The translations under genes were made by a program, and so were the position numbers. This document shows, in pieces, positions 60,124 through 64,000 of a DNA stretch of 64,000 nt (the stretch's first letter is position 1; every line of letters starts with the position of its first letter). Under the pieces are notes generated by a model, which was not told where the DNA came from, did not search any database, and saw only the letters and a program-made list of their open reading frames with translations. The stretch is from Alkalilimnicola sp. S0819 (GTDB taxonomy: Bacteria > Pseudomonadota > Gammaproteobacteria > Nitrococcales > WHIW01): positions 1-64,000 of the forward strand of contig NZ_WHIW01000009.1 of assembly GCF_009295635.1 (NCBI RefSeq), read 5' to 3'.

Positions 60124-60207
60124 GCAGGAGCGGCTCAGGAGCGCGAAAGCTTTTGAGCAGAAACCGGGGCGGGGGAAAGCCGGTCGCGGCCATGAGCCGC
60201 CCCTATC
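60124..60207. repeat. BIME-like pair of inverted REP units upstream of gyrA
   Basis: GCAGGAGCGGCTCAGGAGCG at 60124-60143 and TCGCGGCCATGAGCCGCCCC at 60184-60203 are inverted REP-like units with a 40-base centre. With the ppiA terminator they fill the 281-base region between gyrA and ppiA, which also must contain the gyrA promoter; I could not place the latter. Confidence 0.65.
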
Positions 60208-60215
60208 AGAGGATG

Positions 60216-60246
60216 GAAAACAAAAAACCCCGCGCGGAGGCGGGGC
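60216..60246 (-). terminator. intrinsic terminator after ppiA
   Basis: CCCCGC and GCGGGG (60245-60228 on the minus strand) with a 6-base loop, followed by TTTTTTGTTTT. It lies 24 bases past the stop codon of the cyclophilin gene. Confidence 0.85.
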
Positions 60247-60269
60247 TTCGGACAGGACGGGGGCGGGGC

Positions 60270-60869
60270 TTACTCGGCCTCGGCCCGGTAGGCCTTTTCC
60301 ACCACCACGGTCTCGCGGGGCACATCGCTGTGCATGCCCTGGTTACCGGTGGGCACCTTGGCAATCCGGTCCACCACGTCCATGCCCTCTACCACTTCGG
60401 CGAACACGGCGTAGCCGAAGTCGCGACTGCCGTGATCCAGGAAGGCGTTGTCGGTGAGGTTGATGAAGAACTGGGAGGTGGCGCTGTCCACCACCTGGGT
60501 GCGGGCCATGGAGAGGGTGCCGCGGCTGTTCTTCACGCCGTTGTCGGCCTCGTTCTTGATCGGCTCGCGGGTCTTCTTCTGATCCATCTCGGCGGTGAAG
60601 CCGCCGCCCTGGATCACGAAGCCGGGAATGACCCGGTGGAAGATGGTGCCGTCGTAGAAGCCCTCGTCCACGTACTGCAGGAAGTTCTGCACCGTGATCG
60701 GCGCCTTGTCCTCGTACAGCTTCAGCTTGATGTCACCGTGGTTGGTGGAAAAAACGACCATGGGGGAGTCTCCGTTGGCTGGGTTTTCGGCGTACGCAGA
60801 AGCCGGGCCGAACAGGGCCAGACTCCCGAACAGGAGCGCAAGAATAACGGAAGCGCGAAAACGGTGCAT
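60270..60869 (-). CDS. ppiA: periplasmic peptidyl-prolyl cis-trans isomerase (cyclophilin A type)
   Basis: A 199-residue cyclophilin with a signal peptide (1-27, cut near SAYAE). The active-site segments [33 protein letters not shown] and [12 protein letters not shown] are present, with the Arg and Phe catalytic residues. It speeds proline isomerisation in folding periplasmic proteins. ATG 60869 has AAGGAT upstream and begins the signal peptide; an open frame to 60971 is rejected. Confidence 0.94.
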   Translation of the reverse strand: MHRFRASVILALLFGSLALFGPASAYAENPANGDSPMVVFSTNHGDIKLKLYEDKAPITVQNFLQYVDEGFYDGTIFHRVIPGFVIQGGGFTAEMDQKKTREPIKNEADNGVKNSRGTLSMARTQVVDSATSQFFINLTDNAFLDHGSRDFGYAVFAEVVEGMDVVDRIAKVPTGNQGMHSDVPRETVVVEKAYRAEAE

Positions 60870-60945
60870 GTGCTGATCCTTTTCGTAAAACAATGATGCC
60901 TCGCGCAAAGGCCGCAAAGGCACCCAGGGAGACACTGAGCAGGTA

Positions 60946-61755
60946 TCAGGCCTCGCCCAGCAGGCGGACAATCAACTGACGCAGATGCGTGGCGGTGGCG
61001 GCCGGGCGCTCCAGGGGGAACATGTGCCCCCCGGGCATGGCGCTCAATTGCAGGCCGAAGCGGCGCGCGAAGCGGCGCACCTCACCGCGCAGGGCCACAT
61101 CGCTACCTTCGCCGTAGACCAGCGCCCCGGGCACCTGCAGGCGGGAGTAGCGATGCAGATCATGGGGGATGGTGCGGAATATCTCCACCTCCACCTCCGG
61201 GCGAAAGACCAGCTCCACGCCGTTCTCCGCCGCGGCGGTACCAAAGCGCACGTAGTCATCCAGACACTCCGGGTCGAAGGCACGGAACAGGCGCTTGCGC
61301 CCCAGCTGCGCCTTCACCTGCTCCCGGTCCGGCCAGTGGCGGCGCCGCCCGCGGCTCAGGCCGGCCGGCGTGAGGGCATCGACCTTGCCCAGGCGCTTGG
61401 CCGCGCGCATCACCAGCGCGCTGGCCCCGAACAGCACCGGCGGGTCCAGCATCACCACGGCACGGAACAGCGCCGGATGGCGCACGGCGGCGAGAAAGGT
61501 GAGCAGCGCCCCCAGGGAATGCCCCACACCCACCACCGGCTCGTCGGCACGGGCGCGCAGAAAATCCGCCAACTGGTCGGCCAGCCGCCCCCAGTTGTCG
61601 CTTACCGGGTAACGCTTGTCATGCCCCACCTGGTCGATGGCGATCACCCGATGATCCGGCTCCAGGCGGCGCAGCAGGGCCTTGTAGGCGCCGGAGGGAA
61701 AGCCGTTGGCGTGGGCGAAATGCAGCAAAGGCTTGTTGTTCAAGGGGACACCCAT
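60946..61755 (-). CDS. alpha/beta hydrolase
   Basis: A 269-residue alpha/beta hydrolase fold protein. The nucleophile elbow is GHSLG (about residue 80), the oxyanion region is [13 protein letters not shown] near the start, and the catalytic His is in [12 protein letters not shown] (about 245). The substrate is unknown; esterase or lipase-like activity is the general guess. The start is eight bases after the GST stop, so the two genes are co-transcribed. Confidence 0.87.
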   Translation of the reverse strand: MGVPLNNKPLLHFAHANGFPSGAYKALLRRLEPDHRVIAIDQVGHDKRYPVSDNWGRLADQLADFLRARADEPVVGVGHSLGALLTFLAAVRHPALFRAVVMLDPPVLFGASALVMRAAKRLGKVDALTPAGLSRGRRRHWPDREQVKAQLGRKRLFRAFDPECLDDYVRFGTAAAENGVELVFRPEVEVEIFRTIPHDLHRYSRLQVPGALVYGEGSDVALRGEVRRFARRFGLQLSAMPGGHMFPLERPAATATHLRQLIVRLLGEA

Positions 61756-61763
61756 CCGCCGAC

Positions 61764-62426
61764 TCAGCGGTCGCTGGCCTCTCCCCCTTCCAGGTCGTCC
61801 GCCTCCCGTACGGCCTCGGCCATCCACTCCTCTATGGCCGGCAGCCGCAGGATATGATCCCGATACGCCGCCTCCGGCCCGTCCAGCTCCACCCCGTAGG
61901 AATGGAAGCGCAGGGCCACCGGCGCATACATGGCATCGGCGATGCTGAACTGGCCGAACAGCCAGGGGCCCCGCGCGGCACTGCGCTCCAGACAGCCACG
62001 CCAGATCTCGCGAATGCGGGCTATGTCCGCCTCCACGTCCTCGGAGATGGGGTAATGCCCCATGTGCAGCCGGCAGTTCATGGGCAGCTCCCGGCGCAGC
62101 GCCGGGAAGCCGGCGTGCATTTCGGCCGCCAGGGCGCGAGCCGCGGCCCGCTCGCCCTTATCCTCCGGCCAAAGCTGCTTTTCAGGGAAGCGCTCGGCCA
62201 GATATTCGCAAATGGCCAGGGAATCCCAGACCCGCAGCTCGCCATCACGCAGCGCGGGCAGCAGGCCCGTGGGGCTGTAGGGAAGCACTCGCTCGCGGGA
62301 TTCGGGGCGGTACAGGGGGATGCGCAGCTCCTCGAACTCCACCCCCGCCTGGCGCAGCACCAGCCAGGCCCGCAGGGACCACGATGAATAATTCTTGTTG
62401 CCGATCACCAGCGTCAGTTGGCCCAT
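61764..62426 (-). CDS. glutathione S-transferase family protein
   Basis: A 220-residue GST. The N-terminal thioredoxin-like domain has NKNYSSWSLRAW (Ser-type active site) and the glutathione-binding DSLAICEYLAE; the C-terminal all-helical domain has GPWLFGQFSIADAMYAPVA. It belongs to a zeta-like bacterial group often of unknown substrate. ATG 62426 has GAGG nine bases upstream; ATG 62435 or 62441 would add three to five residues. Confidence 0.9.
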   Translation of the reverse strand: MGQLTLVIGNKNYSSWSLRAWLVLRQAGVEFEELRIPLYRPESRERVLPYSPTGLLPALRDGELRVWDSLAICEYLAERFPEKQLWPEDKGERAAARALAAEMHAGFPALRRELPMNCRLHMGHYPISEDVEADIARIREIWRGCLERSAARGPWLFGQFSIADAMYAPVALRFHSYGVELDGPEAAYRDHILRLPAIEEWMAEAVREADDLEGGEASDR

Positions 62427-62470
62427 ACGCTCCATCCTCATTCAACTTATTGCTTTAGTGTCGCATCCAC

Positions 62471-63520
62471 TCAGCCCCGGGCCAACAGCCCCGCCATACG
62501 CTCCGGGTTGGGGCGCTCCACCACGCCCCGCTCCGTCACCAGCACATCCACGTACTCGGCGGGGGTGACATCGAACACCGGGTTCCAGGCCTCGGCCCCG
62601 ACAGCCGCCACGGGCTGACCGCCCAGTTGCAGCACTTCCTCGGCGGGGCGACTTTCGATGGGGATACTGTCCCCGCTGGCGAGGCTCATATCGACGGTAG
62701 AGGTGGGCGCCACCACCATGAAGCGCAAGCCATGGGCGCGCGCCGCCAGGGCCAGACCGTAGGTGCCGATCTTGTTGGCCACATCGCCATTGGCGGTGAT
62801 CCGGTCGGCGCCCACGATCACCCAGCTCAGCCCCCCCTGGCGCATCAGCGCGGGGGCGGCGGCATCGGCCAACAGGCACACGGGGATCTCGTCCCGGCCC
62901 AGCTCCCAGGCGGTGAGCCGCGCGCCCTGCAGCCAGGGGCGGGTCTCATCGGCGTAGACGCGGCTCAGCTTGCCCGCCGCCCAGGCACTGCGAATCACCC
63001 CCAGCGCCGTGCCATAACCGCCGGTGGCCAGCGACCCGGTATTGCAGTGGGTCAACACCGCCGTGGGGCCTTCTATACAGGCCGCCCCCAGCTCCCCCAT
63101 GCGCCGGTTGGTCGCCAGGTCCTCGCTGTGTATCCGTTCGGCTTCGGCCAGCAGCGCCGGTTCCGGATCGCCATCGAGCCCGTCCAGCAGCGGCCGCATC
63201 CGCGCCAGCGCCCAGCCCAGATTCACCGCCGTGGGACGGGACTCGGCCAGCCGCGCCAGGTCCTCGGCGAAAGCCCCCCGCCAGTCCAGCGGCGAAGCCG
63301 CGTAGCGGGCCCGGGCCGCCAGCACCACAGCGTAGGCCGCGGCGATGCCGATGGCGGGCGCACCGCGCACCACCATATCGCGGATGGCCGCGGCCACGGC
63401 GGCCACGTCCTGGCAGAGCAGGTAACGCTCCTCGCCGGGCAGCAATCGCTGATCCAGCAACTCCAGCCCCTCGTCGGTCCAGGCAATCGGCCTTACCCTG
63501 TCAAAACCCGCGCTCACCAT
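62471..63520 (-). CDS. mtnA: S-methyl-5-thioribose-1-phosphate isomerase
   Basis: A 349-residue aldose-ketose isomerase of methionine salvage. The catalytic Cys is in [19 protein letters not shown] and the catalytic Asp in [19 protein letters not shown]. The start lies in ATGGAGGTGATGGTG; ATG 63520 is used, but GTG 63517 is five bases from GGAGG and ATG 63529 is also open. It is divergent from a likely MTA deaminase gene; together they fit a route for 5'-methylthioadenosine. Confidence 0.94.
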   Translation of the reverse strand: MVSAGFDRVRPIAWTDEGLELLDQRLLPGEERYLLCQDVAAVAAAIRDMVVRGAPAIGIAAAYAVVLAARARYAASPLDWRGAFAEDLARLAESRPTAVNLGWALARMRPLLDGLDGDPEPALLAEAERIHSEDLATNRRMGELGAACIEGPTAVLTHCNTGSLATGGYGTALGVIRSAWAAGKLSRVYADETRPWLQGARLTAWELGRDEIPVCLLADAAAPALMRQGGLSWVIVGADRITANGDVANKIGTYGLALAARAHGLRFMVVAPTSTVDMSLASGDSIPIESRPAEEVLQLGGQPVAAVGAEAWNPVFDVTPAEYVDVLVTERGVVERPNPERMAGLLARG

Positions 63521-63584
63521 CACCTCCATCCGCCAAACCCGGAAGACACGCAATTCTGCCACAGCAACACGGCGGCGTAGGCGC

Positions 63585-63592
63585 GTTATACT
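63585..63592. promoter_or_regulatory. overlapping divergent -10 boxes of mtnA and mtaD
   Basis: The bases read TATACT on the plus strand (63587-63592) and TATAAC on the minus strand (63590-63585). Each is well placed for one of the two divergent genes, so the two promoters would compete. The -35 boxes are poor (plus strand GCAACA at 63564-63569). Confidence 0.4.
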
Positions 63593-63626
63593 CCGGCCGG
63601 CATCGAGCAAGGGTTGAAACAGAACA

Positions 63627-64000
63627 ATGGAACACGTCGATCTGCTGCTGCACGCGCGCTGGGTCATTCCGGTGGAACCGCCGGACACGGTGCTGGAGCA
63701 CCACAGCGTCGCGGTGCGCGATGGCCGGATACTCGCGATCCTTCCCCAGGCCCAGGCCCGCGCCGCCTACCGCGCCACCCGGGTGGAGGAGCTGGCCGAT
63801 CACGCCCTGCTCCCCGGCCTGATCAATGCCCACACCCACTCCCCCATGAGCCTGTTGCGCGGCCTGGCCGACGATCTGCCGCTGATGCAGTGGCTCAGCG
63901 AGCACATCTGGCCCGCGGAGCAGGCCCACGTCAGCGCCGAATTCTGCCAGGACGGCGCCGAGCTTTCCCTGGCCGAGATGCTGCTGGGCGGCGTGACCTG
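63627..64000 (+). CDS. mtaD: 5-methylthioadenosine/S-adenosylhomocysteine deaminase (start only)
   Basis: The first 124 codons of an amidohydrolase of the TRZ/ATZ group, cut by the window end. [17 protein letters not shown] and the metal motif [17 protein letters not shown], followed by [13 protein letters not shown], are characteristic of MtaD-type deaminases that convert MTA or SAH to the inosyl forms. The gene is divergent from mtnA, which supports a role in methionine salvage. Confidence 0.88.
   Translation, partial: MEHVDLLLHARWVIPVEPPDTVLEHHSVAVRDGRILAILPQAQARAAYRATRVEELADHALLPGLINAHTHSPMSLLRGLADDLPLMQWLSEHIWPAEQAHVSAEFCQDGAELSLAEMLLGGVT

Noticed and set aside
62471-63688. Longer mtnA reaching 63688
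   Set aside because: The extra N-terminus crosses the divergent promoter region and the start of the mtaD gene and does not resemble MtnA.

Overview
The window is a GC-rich (by eye about two-thirds G+C), densely coded piece of a gammaproteobacterial chromosome. The main support is conserved gene order: gyrA-serC-serA-pheA-hisC-tyrA-aroA-cmk-rpsA-ihfB-lapA-lapB-pyrF, thrS-infC-rpmI-rplT-pheS-pheT-ihfA-merR, a suf operon, and a fadE-fadI-fadJ operon. The mix (SufU/SufT-type suf operon, PsrA-like operator, no mobile DNA) suggests a halophilic or sulfur-type lineage such as Ectothiorhodospiraceae or relatives; that placement is inference. I see no rRNA, CRISPR, prophage, insertion sequence or replication origin.

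Layout. 1-846: no gene, but a large nested inverted repeat. 847-6162 (minus): YoaA-type helicase, TPR lipoprotein, PBP1B, DsbB. 6278-12142 (plus): fatty-acid beta-oxidation operon fadE-fadI-fadJ behind a PsrA-like palindrome. 12255-13606 (minus): small HD alarmone-hydrolase-like protein, gamma-glutamylcyclotransferase-like protein, and an unknown 93-residue protein with a perfect CRP/Vfr-type site upstream. 13839-18577: two-receiver diguanylate cyclase (minus) divergent from two tandem soluble chemoreceptors (plus) behind a FliA-like promoter. 18627-24712 (minus): Rrf2 regulator-sufBCDSUT. 24834-30223: zinc-type CDF exporter, an ExeA-like ATPase fused to an OmpA domain with an A10 tract in the middle, and a CPA1 antiporter. 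30252-37722 (minus): tRNA-Pro and the translation/phenylalanyl-tRNA synthetase/IHF-alpha cluster. 37828-43748: tRNA-Val, M48 protease, YjgN protein, UvrB, aspartate aminotransferase, tRNA-Asn. 43855-47831 (minus): GalU, ComEA, PyrF, LapB, LapA, IHF-beta. 47938-59988 (minus): rpsA, cmk, aromatic/histidine/serine biosynthesis genes, gyrA. 60270-64000: periplasmic cyclophilin, alpha/beta hydrolase, GST, MtnA, and the divergent start of an MtaD-type deaminase cut by the window end.

The genes form several working units: one transcript for a full acyl-CoA beta-oxidation spiral; one for Fe-S cluster assembly with its own Rrf2 repressor; a chemotaxis/c-di-GMP pair; a chorismate-to-Phe/Tyr and serine pathway block; and both IHF subunits in two separate translation-linked operons. 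Dispersed palindromes resembling REP/BIME elements (core like GTAGGAGCGGCTCATGGCCGCGA read in two halves) sit between genes at 18.6, 24.8, 39.1, 40.2, 44.8, 45.2 and 60.1 kb. The most unusual items are the ATPase-OmpA fusion with its homopolymer switch point, the reversed-architecture chemoreceptor pair, the branched inverted repeat at the left edge, the non-canonical AUC start of infC, and the CRP-controlled unknown small protein.
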